Shown here piece after piece: positions 1-12,760 of a stretch of 64,000 bases of DNA. How positions within the stretch are numbered: position 1 is the stretch's first letter; each line of letters starts with the position of its first letter. Source of the DNA: Malania oleifera (taxonomy: Eukaryota > Streptophyta > Magnoliopsida > Santalales > Ximeniaceae). The DNA is taken from assembly GCF_029873635.1 (NCBI RefSeq), contig NC_080425.1, positions 44,038,402-44,102,401 of the forward strand, read 5' to 3'. The position numbers and the translations under genes were made by a program. The notes below the pieces were generated by a model. It was given only the letters and a program-made list of their open reading frames with translations, made no database searches and was not told where the DNA came from.

Positions 1-466
1 TCCGCGTCTTCCTTCTGAGCTATCTTGATTCTCTCTCATAAGGTTGGCTGAACAGCTAAATTGGCGATGAACTCCTGTGGGTCTTCATCCACCAACTCTA
101 CTCCCAACCTCTCTAGATCCATCACAATCTGATGTTGCAGGAAAACTACTAAAATTGAACCGCTACCAAATCTTTAGTGCAAACACCACTGCTGCCAATT
201 CTAAATCATGCGTAGGGTAGTTCTTCTCGTACTCCTTGAGTTGACGAGAAGCATAAGCATAAGCGATAACTTTATCCTAGAGTCCTTTCTAGGATGTGTT
301 GGTATAAATCATGTTACTACCATTCCCTGATGGAATGGTCAACAGTGGGGTCGTGACTAGACGTTGCTTCAACTCTTGAAAGCTCTGCTTACAATCACTA
401 GTCCAGTCAAACCTACTATTCTTTTTCGTAATTTGTGTCAACGGACCTGACAGCCTAGCAAAGCCC

Positions 467-1140
467 TCAATAAAATAGCGGTAGTACCCCTACCAGACTT
501 AAGAAACTTCTAATCTTGTGAATGTTTTTTGGTCTTGCCCAGTTTACTATTGCCTCTACTTTTCTCGGGTCTACTGATACTCCTTCTTTGGACACTACAT
601 GTCCCAAAAATTCAACTTGCTCAAGCCAAAATTCGCATTTCTTGAATTTAGCAAACAATTTCTTCTCTATAAGTACTTAAAGTACTGGCCTTAAATGAGT
701 TTCATGCTCTGCAGGACTCCTTGAATAAACCAAGATGTCATTTATAAATACTACCACAAACCAATCCAAGTACTCGTAGAATACTCAGTTCATCAGGTTC
801 ATGAATGCTGTAGGCGCATTCGTCAAACCAAACGGCATAACCAAAAATTCATAATAGCTATACCTGGTTCGAAAGGCCATCTTCGATACATCCTCTAACT
901 TCACCTTCAATTGGTGATACTCAGATCGCAGATTGATCTTAGAGAAAACCTGAGTTCCATTAAGTTGGTCAAACAGGTCATCAATATGTGGTAACGGGTA
1001 TTTGTTCTTTATAGTTACCTTTTTTATCTCTCTGTAGTCGATGCACATCCTCATCGACACATCCTTCTTCTTCATGAACAACATCGACGCTTATCTAAAA
1101 GTTATTGTAGTTGCTCCTTTAGCTCCTCTAGCTCTGCTGG
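467..1140 (-). pseudogene. Reverse transcriptase fragment of the gypsy element
   Basis: Two open stretches on the minus strand (785-1084 and 467-658), joined by a readable bridge, give the core of a Ty3/gypsy reverse transcriptase. Recognisable blocks are [29 protein letters not shown] and, after the active site, FLGHVVSKEGVSVDPRKVEA. In the bridge (about 659-784) the active-site motif reads F-I-N-D where the family has F-I-D-D: the first catalytic aspartate codon is now asparagine (740-742). A stop follows shortly after. The first block begins within the domain, and the fingers region upstream (1085-1250) is broken by stops. Not functional. Confidence 0.85.
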
Positions 1141-1899
1141 AGCCATTCTATACGGCACCTTGGAGATTGGTGTTGTCCCTAGTGCTAACTCAATAGCAAA
1201 CTCCACCTCACGATTTGGAGGCAACCTATGTAAGTCCTCAGGAAAGACATCAGGAAACTCTCATATCACTGGAATATCCGCCAAGTTCAGTCCTTCCTTG
1301 GGTACTGCTTTCACACACACCAGATACCCCTAGAAGCCATCCAGAAGTAACTTCCTTGCCTCCACCGCTGAGAGGATCTATGGTGTAGAGTGCACACACA
1401 ACCCTACAAATTTAAACTCTTCCTCCCCCGGAGGTCCAAACACGACCTCCTTCTTTCGGCACTCTCGACTCGCATAGCTAGATGCCAACTAGTCTATCCC
1501 TAAGATAATATCGAATCCTTACATCTCCTAAACAATGAGACTGGAAGACAGCTTCCTCCCTTGAATCACTATCAGATGGTCTTTAACCACCTTACTGCAC
1601 ACAATAACCGACCCCGTTGGCGTAGCCACTCCTAACTCAACCCCTAACAACTGGGTCTCAATCCACATACTCTAGCAAATCTTTGGGATACAAATGAGTG
1701 GGTAGCCTCTGAGTCCAACAGTACAATAGCATTATGTGACATAAATGAAATCGTACTTGTCACCACATTGTCAACATTATCTACATCACTCGGCATCAAT
1801 GAGTACACCCGCACCTACGTGGTGCCCCCTTGGTCATCTTCTCTAGTTGCCTGACTACTTCTTCCATACTGCTGCTGCGAAGGCGCATAGTTCAATACC

Positions 1900-2640
1900 A
1901 CGTAACAATCCCGTATCTAGTGTCCCATACTACCACATCGATAGCAACCCGAAAAAACAGTCCTACACTCGCCTGTATGCATCCTATTGCATTTAGGACA
2001 GGCAGGGCATTGAGAATTTCCCTGAGTGGCTTGTGGTCCTAACACCTATTGCTAGCCCAACAAACAACCCAGACGCTTCTAGTAGCTCTGACCAGTACTG
2101 GACTGATAACTCTAAGATAAAGGCCTCTTCTTCTGACTTGCCTCTCTCTCCCCTTCTTGTAAACTGGCTTCAGCTGCCATAACTCTGTCCACCAGCTCCA
2201 TAAAGCCCAAGACCATCAACGCTACCACTTGAGCGTGCATGGCATGTCTTAGTCCTCTCTCAAACATCCGAGCCTTCCTTGGCTCATCCGGGACCATATA
2301 TGGAGAAAATCGGGATAGCTCCACAAATCTGGCCACATACTGCTACACGACCATGGATCCCTGTGTCAAACGTAGGAACTCCTCCACCTTTACCTCTCTA
2401 GTGGCAACGGGAAAGTATCTGCTAAAGAAGACCTCTTTAAACTGGCTCCAGGTAACCTATATATATCCTATACGCTGCTCTTCCACCATCTTTGCTGATC
2501 ACCACCATCTCTTTGCCTCCCCCACTAGTTTGAAGGCGAAAAAACGTACCTTCTATTCCTCCATCTCATGGACCCAGTCCTCCACTGCAATCAGGTTTGG
2601 TCCTCCCGAAAATGCTAGTAGATTCATCCGCAAGAACTGC
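1900..2640 (-). pseudogene. Gag remnant with zinc knuckle, gypsy element
   Basis: The minus-strand segment 2112-2336 reads as a retrotransposon gag matrix block (FVELSRFSPYMVPDEPRKA, then FERGL and ELVDRVMAAE). Downstream at about 1910-2010 is a two-part zinc knuckle: a CPKCNRMHTGEC box followed by CYRCGSMGH. A stop codon sits immediately after the second histidine, where the family continues with an aromatic or Gln residue and the last Cys. Bases 2340-2640 hold the rest of the gag domain, interrupted by stops. The plus-strand ORFs over this stretch are shadows. Confidence 0.75.
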
Positions 2641-3238
2641 TAGAACGTGTAGCCTCTATCAGCCACCAGCTGACTCCGTTCCTTGGAATCTCTCCAAAAC
2701 TCGCTCTTGCCCTACCGTGCTTTACTACACAGTACGAACAAAGCTTCCGCATCATCACTGCTGGAGGTATCCACATGAGTGTCCCCTCCAATCATGACTC
2801 CCTTTCCCCTAGCATCCATCCTGAAGATAGGATATAACCTGATTTAGAAATTTCACATTTATCATGGTTAAAACAAATATGGAATGACTAACAGATAGAA
2901 CACATAAGTTTGCAGTTTAAAGGACCCACATGTACATCTCTACTGCAAAACTTCCAAAATATCCGACCCTAGACTTATGATAACACGATGTACATACTCT
3001 CCGAGCCCAATCCTTCAACCTAGAACCAAAACCTGCGAATTTACCATAGTTTTCTTAAAATCGTCATTCTAGGAAAAGCACAAAAGACCATCGGTAGAAA
3101 TCTGTTTTGAAGCCTCTAGACTAAAACCGAACCTATCTTACCCCTTCTCATTCTTAACTTATCTCAACCTATACACTGGTAATTAACACTGACCATCAAA
3201 GTCTATAGAACCTAGCAAACCTAGGCTTTGATACCACC

Positions 3239-4758
3239 TGTAACGCCCCAACCCGACATGTGGGTCCGAGGTGCTACTTTAGTGATGTCTGAGTACCTGA
3301 TACCTTCATATCACATACGATATGCAGTTGAATAAATGAAGCACTCTCAACGTTCTATTACCAGAGTCTAAATCACAATATATAAATATATATATATATA
3401 TATATCAAGGTTCTTTTCATACACATATTACATCTCATAATAGTAAGTCAACTAAATCGGTCCACTCGACCGATAATACAAGCTTGAAGGCATACTACAA
3501 AAACAACTAATATTTGAGTTCTTGAAGACACTCACAAAAAGTAACTAAACTAGTCTCCACCCCTTGGATCCCGCTAAAGTCGATCTCTGGGATTCCGTGA
3601 AAAGATACATTGTACAACGGGGTGAGACACCTCTCAGTAAGGAAGATTAAGTTAATGATAGTGTGTGTGGTCAGCATGCATCTCAGTGTATCTCAAAATC
3701 ACCATACATGTCTCTTTTACTGAACATAGTATATGAATATAAAATAATTCTGGAAATAATAATATCATTACATAAATATACAGATAGGCATAAAAGAGAC
3801 ACCCTAGAACTACTCGCCATGGATAAACCCCTGTGGTCAAGGTTGTGCAACTCGAAGGCTGGACAAAAACCTGGGGGATCAACCCAAGCCAAGTAAACTC
3901 AACTCCCTGCATTCACCGATGGAAGGCTTCCTCAAACCACTTGCGGGTCCTATTGCCTTACCACTTCTTGGAAGGGTACTACCTCTACCAAGGTCAATCA
4001 ATTAGGACCACCCAACACCACACTCTTGTAAATGTGGGCACACGCGGTCAAATGGTGCAACTCCCTCTAGCAACGGTACCATGCTCACAACACTCAGTTC
4101 TCAGGTTTCCTAAAGCATATAATGCAATCTAGGTAATTAAAACTGTACTTTTAAAACACATTTCATAAAAATCGAGCTCGGCCATTTAATACAAACTCGA
4201 CCTCAGCCCTCTCATAAAGTTCTTGCAATTCCTAAAACAGTTTTAGTATTTCCACAAACAGTTCAGTATTACACAAACATACCCATCCTGGTATTTCCAT
4301 CACTCTAAAATCATATTCACATGAGACACAATTTTCCATATTTAAACATAGCCCATAGGGAACCACAGAAAACTCTGTATAAATGGTTTGTAGGATCAAA
4401 CCAAAATTTCCACCGTTCATTTCTATTCAAAATATCATATCGTATATCCTACGTTTGAAAACAAGTATTTTGAATGGTTGGTTTTCAAAAGAACAACTGA
4501 AAACATAAATACATCATTCCATAACCATTTCCATCGGATCAAAAACATTAAAACACTACATTAAACATAATCCTCTTACCTTTTCCTGAAATAAACCAAA
4601 ACGCTCGAAAATCTGAATCCCAACTTTCCGCTAGACAAAGAATCTGATCCGCTAGAACTGTAGATCCTAGCTCCCTAATCCTCGTGGTAACTTCCAATTG
4701 TCGAAACAGGCAACGAACGATGAAGGATCATAGAGAGAGAGAGAGAACTCGCCTATTT

Positions 4759-4822
<64 letters not shown>

Positions 4823-5114
4823 TTGGGATTTCTTTGCCCTTAAGCAATGAAAAATCCTATTTATAGGCCTTTTGACCCAGTAAAACTCGTCGACGAATTG
4901 GTCCCTCGATGACGAACAATAGAAGATTGTTCGTCGATGAACCCAAGCCTGATATTTTCTTCTATTGGTTGGGATCTCTTCGTCAACGAGACTCTGATTT
5001 TCGGTGACGAAGCACTGAAGGGCATTTGTCGATGATAACATTGACTTCGTCAAAAAAGCCTACAAAAATCCCTTTTTTTGTCCTTTTCTTATTTTATAAG
5101 TTCGGATCTCTACA
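3239..5114 (-). repeat. LTR of the gypsy element (1,876 bp)
   Basis: In plus orientation it starts TGTAACGCCCCAAC and ends CGGATCTCTACA, so both ends are TG...CA. The inner end abuts the tRNA-iMet-type primer-binding site, which fixes 3239 as the internal border. The LTR carries an AG microsatellite (about 4731-4746 and 4760-4819) and a cluster of GTCGACGA / CGTCGATGA words (about 4885-5050). The ORFs read through it, including a poly-Ser-Leu one over the AG tract, are chance. Confidence 0.75.
4731..4819. repeat. AG/GA microsatellite inside the LTR
   Basis: Two GA runs, about 4731-4746 and 4760-4819, separated by a short unique stretch. The longer run has about 30 dinucleotide units. Confidence 0.95.
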
Positions 5115-5119
5115 CTTGC

Positions 5120-5810
5120 ATAAAGTGATCTGACATCAAATCCTAAGATCTCCAAAGCACTCTCTTTTTAAAGAAATTATTTTTGGGAGATATTGATTAA
5201 AAAGTAAATTTAGAATGCATCTCATTACTCATATAACGAACCTAGGGTTACATACATATTGAGCTTCATGTTTTATCATATGATTATGTGTTAGGAATTC
5301 TATTGTACTCACTAGCTTGGTTAGAAGCATTTTGAGTTGTTACAGAAATTGTATTCATTATTTTGAATTCATGGTTGAGGCTATGAACTAGAGTTGAGGA
5401 GATGCCTCTTGAAGCAGCGGATTGTAAGGTAAGTTCCGTCGATGTTAAAGGAGCATATTTTTAGTGGAATCCTTTAGTGGGTTGCCCAAGGCGAGGATGT
5501 AGGCTGGGGTAGGCGGAACCTTGTAAAAATCGAGTTTGCATTTCTCTTACCCTTACCTCTATTTAATTTTCACGTAATATTATTTGTGTGAATATTGTGA
5601 AAATTTTAAATATATAGTAGGTCATCAAAGTAACTGGGTAAATTAGGTTGATTGATAAAATCACTCATTAGGTTGATTAATTGAAAAACATTGAGGTAGT
5701 TGTAAGTAGCTTACAAGTTTGTAATTGATTGTTTTCAAAATTAGAACTTGAAAGACTTAATTTTTAAAATACTCAATTCATCCCCCTCTTCGGATAACAT
5801 CGAAATTCAC
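5120..5810 (+). repeat. 3' remnant of a long-LTR family, cut by the gypsy insertion
   Basis: This carries the 3'-terminal signature shared with the two solo LTRs at 10308-12278 and 52223-54431: a phrase of the type gttgcccaaggcgaggatgtaggc...ggaacc, then about 300 bp later a cattcaccccctct-like block (here TCATCCCCCTCTTCGGATAACA, about 5778-5799). The 5' half is missing; the gypsy LTR abuts at 5114, so the later gypsy insertion may have separated the halves. Confidence 0.5.
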
Positions 5811-7379
5811 ATAAATCATGCATAGGACACAAATTAAAGAGTATAAGGTAGAGAAGCTTAACACCGATGTTTTAACGTGGTTCGGCACCAAGCCTACGTC
5901 TACGCCATGAGACCAACTCAAGGATTCCATAATCCACTATGAAACTCTTTCACTGGTGAAGAAGCCTTTACAACTGGGAACAAATCCCTTTCGCTCACCA
6001 AGAGCCGCATGGTTCACCAAGAATCCTTGCACTTTGGTTCACCAAGAACCTTCAACCATGATTCACCAACCCTTCGCAACTTGGTTCACCAAGAACCCTT
6101 TGAAACAAGAAGATGAATTACAAAGATAATGCTCCTTGAATGAGCTGATATTTAATACATCAAAATCTCACAAAAATCTCCCCAAGTAATGATTCACAGC
6201 TAGATTAGAGAGCAAGAGAGAAGATGAGCACAAATATGATGAACAAGTTGATATGTGCTTGCAAAATGATATATAACTATGTTAATCAATCTTCAAACAA
6301 GTGTTTGGCTGTGCTTGCAAAATGATATATAACTATGTTAATCAATCTTCAAACAAGTGTTTGGCTTGTATATATAGAAAAATTGGCAAACTAGCAGTTA
6401 TATGGCTGTTGGTCATTTAATATAATAAAATAAGATGAGAACTAGCCGTTTTTTTCCCGTTGGTGTTCAAGTGCTGCTGTTAATCGTTAATGAATTGCAC
6501 CCAATCATAGATGAGTGCCCTAAATCAAAAAAAGCTATCAACATGAAAATTGTGGCATTGTTTCTTAGCTTTCTATAGATACCAAGATCGTCCTTTTTTG
6601 ACTTTTTTTAGCAAATATTATGTCCTAAATACCGAAGGGTGTTTAGGAAATTTGATAGGTGCATAATTGAGATTTTAAATCCAACTAGGACCAAGTTTGT
6701 AAAAGATTATAACACTAATATGATTTAAAACTCATCCGTATGAAAATATACTTCATTTAATGGAATCTTTAGGTACATAAAAATAGTTTTGATTCAACTA
6801 GGAGCAAGTATATTAAAGTTCACAATACTAAGACCACTTAACACTTGTCCCATTTTAATCAAAGTTGATTATAAGATATTTTCATATAAGTCATGATTTT
6901 GCCTTTGAAAAATCTTAATTATGAAAAATGGAAAACTTATTTTTAATTTAAGTGATAACTATATACTCTTGTGTCCTAGTATGCATATGCAATTTACTTA
7001 ACTTTTGCTCAAATTTCATGCATGAAACAAAACCGCAAGAGTTACAATGAATGCTACCTCAAATACTCCCCATTACATATAATTCTACATTAAGCTTCCT
7101 TGGATGTACTTAAGTTCTTTCGAGAGATTTTCCTTTTAATATTTCCTACTTTGAATGTCTACTTGGTTTGATCTTTACCTTTGATCCAGTACTTCACGAA
7201 TTTGTCATTTGTACCTGTACTAAACATGATTTACAAAGATGGAATATACTAGGAACAACGAATAGGTTAATATCATCAAAACACATTAACATTGATTATG
7301 TAGCCACCAAGGTTAACAGATGTGTTCCTAAATATGCTTATTTAGTCCCTCATTTACCTTTGTGATGTTTCTATTTACT
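5811..7379. other. Non-coding repeat debris, no gene seen
   Basis: About 5860-6110 contains a degenerate minisatellite of the words TGGTTCACCAAGAACC and relatives. Positions 6255-6310 and 6311-6366 are a perfect 56 bp tandem duplication. 6400-7379 is AT-rich with no convincing ORF or motif. Confidence 0.6.
6255..6366. repeat. Perfect 56 bp tandem duplication
   Basis: Two adjacent identical 56-base units, 6255-6310 and 6311-6366, each starting GTGCTTGCAAAATGATATAT and ending AGTGTTTGGCT. No mismatch between copies, so the duplication is recent or gene-converted. Confidence 0.9.
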
Positions 7380-8727
7380 CTGTAATTATCACTTATTAAT
7401 TTTAGGAGTTACACGCGGTATATTTGATCATTCAGGAAATCAAAGTTTAAATCGAAGAGTTATGCGGTGCAAGGAGTTAATGTAGCAATTTGGAAGCACA
7501 AGGCTCGATCAAGTGCTCGACTAGGTATCCATGGCCTTGATTCAACTGAAGCAGAAGTTATCTGATTGACCATGGGGTGCAACCAAGAAGTCACATGGGG
7601 TGACCGGATCGAGCTAGAAGACTCCAGAGTGCTAGTTAACAACAAGTTCACAAAGACACTCGACCAAGGCGCGACTAGACGACCTTGGACGTGCGACCTA
7701 GTTGACGATGCCATTGACTGAACACAGAAATAACTAAAGATTTTCTAGAATGTTTCGACTAGGGCACGACTAGGAGACCTTGGCAGTGCGACCAGGTCGA
7801 CTTCGGTTGACTTCAGAAATCCGTTTCGCGATATTGTTGCGGATTTTTTCCTGATTTGAATTTAAGTGTGTGTATACCCTAGGAGCTATTAATAAAACTT
7901 GTAGAAGATAAAAGAGAGTAGTTTGGAGGCCGTCAAGTCGTGTATTGTTTTAGTTTACTTTTGAATTATAGAATTTTGAGTAGTTTTCGTCTTTGCTTTG
8001 TTTTGATTCTAAATTTCAATAAGAGCAATGTTTACATTCATGTTTATCACATTTTCTTTATGTTTGATCGCATGCATAATGAGTAGTTAATCTCCCCCAA
8101 TTCTCCAGTTGTGATGAAACCCTAAGTTAGATTCGCAAAACTATGGTTTTGCTGATTGTTCATAATCAAGTATGGTTGCATGATGTTATTTAGACTTTTC
8201 TAAATTAATTTTCATAATCAAAGTACTTAAATTAGAGTGGTACAAACCTAATTTATGTTCATGCAATAGGATTAATCAAAAGGAATCGCTGTTCACTAGA
8301 TAGGGTATACCTAGTTCTCTTGATCGTGCTCTGGACGATTGGTGCAAACTTGGATACACTATACCACTGGAGCAAATTACTTGTCTTATTTTAGGGTTCA
8401 TCCTATGCGTTCGTATTAGGATGAACCATTGAAACCCCATTATGGAAAATTGACGAAACCTTAGCTATTGAAAATTAACAGATTAAGGTGGATTCATAAC
8501 TGGAGAATTACCCTCCCATAAGACCTTCAACCTTCATTAATTTGCTTTCGCAGTTTTAAATAGAAAATGCACCATTCAATCTTTTCTTATTGTTTTCTAG
8601 CGTAGTAAATTAGGTTAATTTTGGTACACCACTGCATTGAGTCCCTGAGGATGGACACTCGACTTACTTATTGTTCTATCGAACTTGGGAGTAGTTAGGT
8701 TATAAATTTTTATCTTTGGTAGTTAAG
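7380..8727 (+). repeat. Probable LTR-like remnant, non-coding
   Basis: No coding sequence is seen. The first part has several CTCGACTAG / GCGACTAG words. The second contains stretches typical of long plant gypsy LTRs: a CGCATGCATAATGAGTAGTTAATCTCC-type segment near 8070-8097 and a ccctgaggatggacactcgac block near 8641-8663, close to the end. No TG...CA borders or partner LTR could be fixed. It sits where the pol of the following minus-strand copia should continue, so it marks that element's truncation. Confidence 0.35.
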
Positions 8728-8779
8728 GACCCAAACCTTGGCGAAGCTATCACTCATCTCTGCTCCATTTTTCTGGCAT

Positions 8780-10180
8780 CTACTTCTCTTCATCTTCCTC
8801 TTGAGTTTGCTTCACCATGGCTTTCTCATCGAAAACCACGTCTCTATTGATCACCACCTTGTTTGCCATTGGATCCCACAGATTGAACACTATCACACCC
8901 TTTTGATACCCCAGAAAAATGCAACGTCTAGACTTTGCATCAAACTTTGATCTCTCCTCACTAGAAATGTACACATAAGTTGGACAACCAAATACTCTCA
9001 AACCGGAGTAATCTACTGCATTACTTGTCCATACCTCCTCTACAACTTTACTCTTTAGTGATGCCCTTGGTGATCGGTTAACCAAGAAACACGCCATACT
9101 CACTACCTTGGCCCAAAAGTTCTTTATTAGCCCTGTATTGCGGAGCTCTCTCCGCCAGAGTTTGGTTCATCCTTTCTGCCACACCATTTTGTCGTGGTGT
9201 TTGGCAATCTGTGAAATATCTCTTTATGCCATGATACTCGTAAAACTCCATGAACCTTGAATCAGCATACTCGGTTCCATTATCTGACCCGAGACATTTA
9301 ATTATTCTCCCGATCTGGTTTTCCACCTCAACTTTCCACAATTTAAACCTAGCAAACGTCTTTGACTTGTGTCGCATAAAGTACACCAGACCTTCTGTGA
9401 GTAATCATTAATGAAACTCATAAAGTACATATGTCCACCCCGTGATAATACTCTTACTGGCCCTTAAACATCCGAATGAATGTAGTCAAGAATACCCTCC
9501 ATTTTGTGAATGGCTATTTTGAACTACACCCTGTTCTATTTTCCACGAACAAAAAACTTGCAGAAATTTAGCCTGCATGTTTTTATACCCTTCAAAAGAT
9601 TCTTATTATGAAGTTCCTTCTTCCTATGCTCACCTATATGCCCTAACGACATATGCCACATAACAATGTTATCTAACTCAGAATCTGTAGCTGCAACCTC
9701 ACCTACAACTGTAGTACCCAATAGTGTATAGATGTTTCCCACTAACTTCAGTCCCTTCATCACTATTATAATGCCTTTACATACCTTCATAACCCCACTT
9801 TCACACTTGTAACTAAATCCGTTACAATCCAAAGTGCCCAATGAAATTAAATTCTTTTGTAGATCCAGTATGTGCCTTACATCATATAATGTTCTTACAA
9901 CACCATCATTAATTTTAATTCTGACATTTCCTTTTCCAATTATTTTGCATAAAACTTCATTTCCCATTAGGACATAGCCAAAATTAATTGACCTATAGGT
10001 GCTAAACGATTCTTTATTTGGTGTTATGTGATAAGAGCACGTCGAGTCTAGGATCCAAGAATCCGTGAGACGATTTAACCCCGATGAAAAAGAAAACATA
10101 TCACCATCACTGTTTTTTGAGTTTCCTTTTTCTACTACATTCACAAATTTTAAAGAACCTTCTTGATTGTGAAATTTCAT
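8780..10180 (-). pseudogene. Copia protease / GAG-pre-integrase / integrase remnant
   Basis: 9536-10180 encodes the aspartic protease start (WILDSTCSYHITPNKESF) and the GAG-pre-integrase block (MWHMSLGHIGEHRKKELHNK). 9078-9386 carries the integrase catalytic core: SDNGTEYADSRF, then the conserved TPRQNGVAERMNQT. 8780-9103 is the integrase C-terminal part (FLVNRSPRASLK, then FGCPTYVYI and IFLGYQKGV). The protease active site is D-S-T where copia proteins usually have D-S-G or D-T-G. The zinc-binding end of integrase (9390-9535) is disrupted by stops. No reverse transcriptase follows. Confidence 0.85.
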
Positions 10181-10307
10181 TGTTGGCCTTCTTTCTTTGA
10201 TGAAAACCTAGCAGTGTGCTTGTTACCTCTTCCAAATTTAAGGTTTCTTTACCCTATGTTAGAGTAGTACCCATATTTTCATACGTATGAGACACATGTA
10301 GGGAATT

Positions 10308-12278
10308 TGTTGGCGTTTTGAGTCCGATCTTTGTTTTGATGCTGACAAACACACGTGTTACTTCTATGTGTAATCTAGTGACTGAACAAGTTATAATTCA
10401 ACACATACATAAGGGGAAGTGGAATACAAGAGGAACTTCAAGTTTATCATCATTCTGGCACATTTCATGGAGTCTTGAAGAGCAAAAAGAAGATGAAGAC
10501 ATTTGTATATTTCATTTGTAATGCATTTATTTTTTATTCTAGTTTGTAATAATGCATGCATATGCATGATATGCTTTGAATGCTCAGATAGGCTATAGAC
10601 AGACCTTAGGGTAGTCGACTAACCTTAGGTTTTTATACCCTTTAACTAAATTGCTGCTGGCTTATTTCACACATGGTTGAATAAGCTCAAAAAGACCCTA
10701 GAAAGGTTCTTAGGTCTACACTTAAATGAATATGAAAATAGGACCTTAGGCTAAAATCAAAAGGACTTTAATCGACCGAACCTGGTAGGTCAAATTGCCT
10801 TGGTCGACTGAACTACTGATCGGTCAAAAAGTTGACCTGGATTCGGGTGACCGAACTCAAATGACTTGAGTGTCCACGGTTGATCGAACTCGTGTCAGGT
10901 ACTCTTTCCACCAACTCGGTTGCCCGAACTTCACGTTCAAATATGCCTCGGACGACCAAAAGTTCAAGTTCGGCATACCAAACTTTAGACCGAGCGATCG
11001 AATCGCGCCCTCTTTTGGAGAATTGCCTCGGTTTAGCAAACAGAACCAAAATTCAGGAACCCAAACAAGGAAAACCTGTGTTTTCCATTGTGTCTATTTG
11101 GGCGACCAAACTTATAGCTCGATTGACTGAAACTCTCGGGTTGCTCATTTTTAATTGCAGTAATTAAGGTCAAAACTTAATTAAACTTTTTTGAAAATTC
11201 CCAATAGGTCCCTAACGGTCATATTTCTCAGAATCTCTATATATACCCCCTTCATTTGTTTAAATTGCAACTTTGATTAGTTATGTTTTCTCTCAAATCT
11301 TTTAATTAATCAAAGTCCCCCCCAACTACATTTTCATTTCAAAAATCATTTTGGGGTAAATATTTTTACTCTCCAATAACTCTCTTTTATTTATTTCTTG
11401 AAAATCATTTTTACAAGAGAGTGTTTATTTGGGCATTTTATTTTCATTCAAAGCTCTATACTCTCATTTACTCTTCACTTTGAAAATTATCTTAAGAGTA
11501 AGCTTTGAGATTTCTCCACATATTTCCTTGGTAAATATGTTGTTGGAGAAATATAGTTTTGCATTCATGCTTTCATTGAAAAATCTTTGTAGTGTAAAAA
11601 TTATTTTGAAAACACCTTTACTCTACTGAGCATTTATTTCATATCTTTTGAGAGTGGATGTTTTATGAGCTTAATGTGTTTGTATGTTTTAGAAGCATTT
11701 TCATGTACAAAAATGTTTTCTATGTACTAGTTAGGTTCAGCCCGTTAATTGAACTGTGGAGTCTCAGTCCCATAAGTGACACCGGTTCGGTTCAGCCCGA
11801 AAATTGAATTGGGGAGTCTCAGTCCCATAAGTGAGACTAGTTCGGCTCAGCCTAGTAATTGAGTTGAGGTTTTCCTCGCCCTATAAGGAGAGGATGTAAA
11901 CGACTTCTGTTCTGTCCGTTTAAGTGAGTAGGTATAGTGTAATCCTTGGGAGTTATGCCCAAGACAGGGACGTAGGCTGGTTTAGCTGAACCTCAATAAC
12001 AAATATCTTGTGTCGCTCCCTATATCTCATTTAAATCACTACACTTTAAATTCAGTATGTGCATGCCTATTTATTTACTATTATATTATTTGCATCCACA
12101 CTTTTATTTTAACTGAGATATGCTGCACATGAGTATGCTTGTACTCACAGTTTAATTATTTCACATACACGTTTGCATTATGAATGAGATATGATTTGTG
12201 GTGAATCAGTGAAATGTTTAATCGAAAAGTTTTTAAAACTCAATTTACCCCCCTCTTTGGATCACACAAATTACAACA
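10308..12278 (+). repeat. Solo LTR (1,971 bp) nested in copia gag
   Basis: Begins TGTTGGCGTTTTGAGTCCGA and ends GGATCACACAAATTACAACA. It separates copia protease (left) from gag (right). Flanks are GAATT (10303-10307) and AAATT (12279-12283), a five-base duplication with one mismatch. It matches the solo LTR at 52223-54431 at both ends and in the terminal aggcttagctgaacctcaataaca and caatttaccccctc blocks. No internal retroelement sequence remains, the product expected of LTR-LTR recombination. Confidence 0.75.
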
Positions 12279-12289
12279 AAATTCAATAG

Positions 12290-12745
12290 CTACAATGCCT
12301 TGTCTTCCTCCTCGAACTTCATATCAACCCACATCAAATCACTTACAATATGATTGAATGCATTGATGTGTTGGTTTAGATCCGAACCATCCGCCATCTT
12401 AAGCCAATACAACTTCTACTTAAGATACAATTTGTTCGTTAGAGACTTAGACATATACCGACTTTCAAGTTTCTACCAAACAGTTGTAGGAGATTCCTCA
12501 TCCATGACGTGACACAGCACGTCATCGGTCAAACAAAGTTTGATAGTCCCCACAACTTTCGCTTCCAATTCCTTTCAACTTGTTTCATCCATACCTTCCG
12601 GTTGACTTCCATATAAAGCCTTCACCACACCTTGTTGCACTAACAAATCTTTAACCCTTCTCTACCATAGTTTGAAGTTTCCTGTTCCATTGAATTTAAC
12701 AACATCAAACTTTGCGGAAGAAATTCCAGAAGTCATTACAACAAT
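12290..12745 (-). pseudogene. Copia gag remnant
   Basis: Reading the minus strand from about 12740 gives a copia gag (UBN2 type): MTSGISSAKFDVVKFNGTGN at the start, a DETSWKELEAKVVGTIKLCL block, then TNKLYLK and NQHINAFNHIVSDL. At least four in-frame stops interrupt it, including where conserved Trp and Gln codons should be. The primer-binding site lies just upstream at about 12748-12760. Confidence 0.7.
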
Positions 12746-12760
12746 GCTTTGATACCAATT

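Larger units (their letters stand above)
1..5114 (-). mobile_element. Ty3/gypsy LTR retrotransposon, incomplete, continues past base 1
   Basis: On the minus strand the order is LTR (3239-5114), a primer-binding site just inside it (TGGTATCAAAGC, about 3226-3237), gag (about 1900-2640), protease region, then reverse transcriptase (about 467-1140). The rest of pol and the second LTR lie before base 1. The zinc-knuckle spacing and the LTR starting TGTAGAGATCCGAAC suggest a Tekay/Del-like chromovirus, but no chromodomain is in view, so the lineage is inference. In-frame stops and frameshifts show the element is dead. Bases 5115-5119 (CTTGC) are the candidate target-site duplication at this end; the partner is outside the window. 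Confidence 0.85.

Noticed and set aside
4667..5053. Minus-strand ORF with a long Ser-Leu repeat
   Set aside because: It is the translation of an AG microsatellite inside a gypsy LTR, and has no motif.
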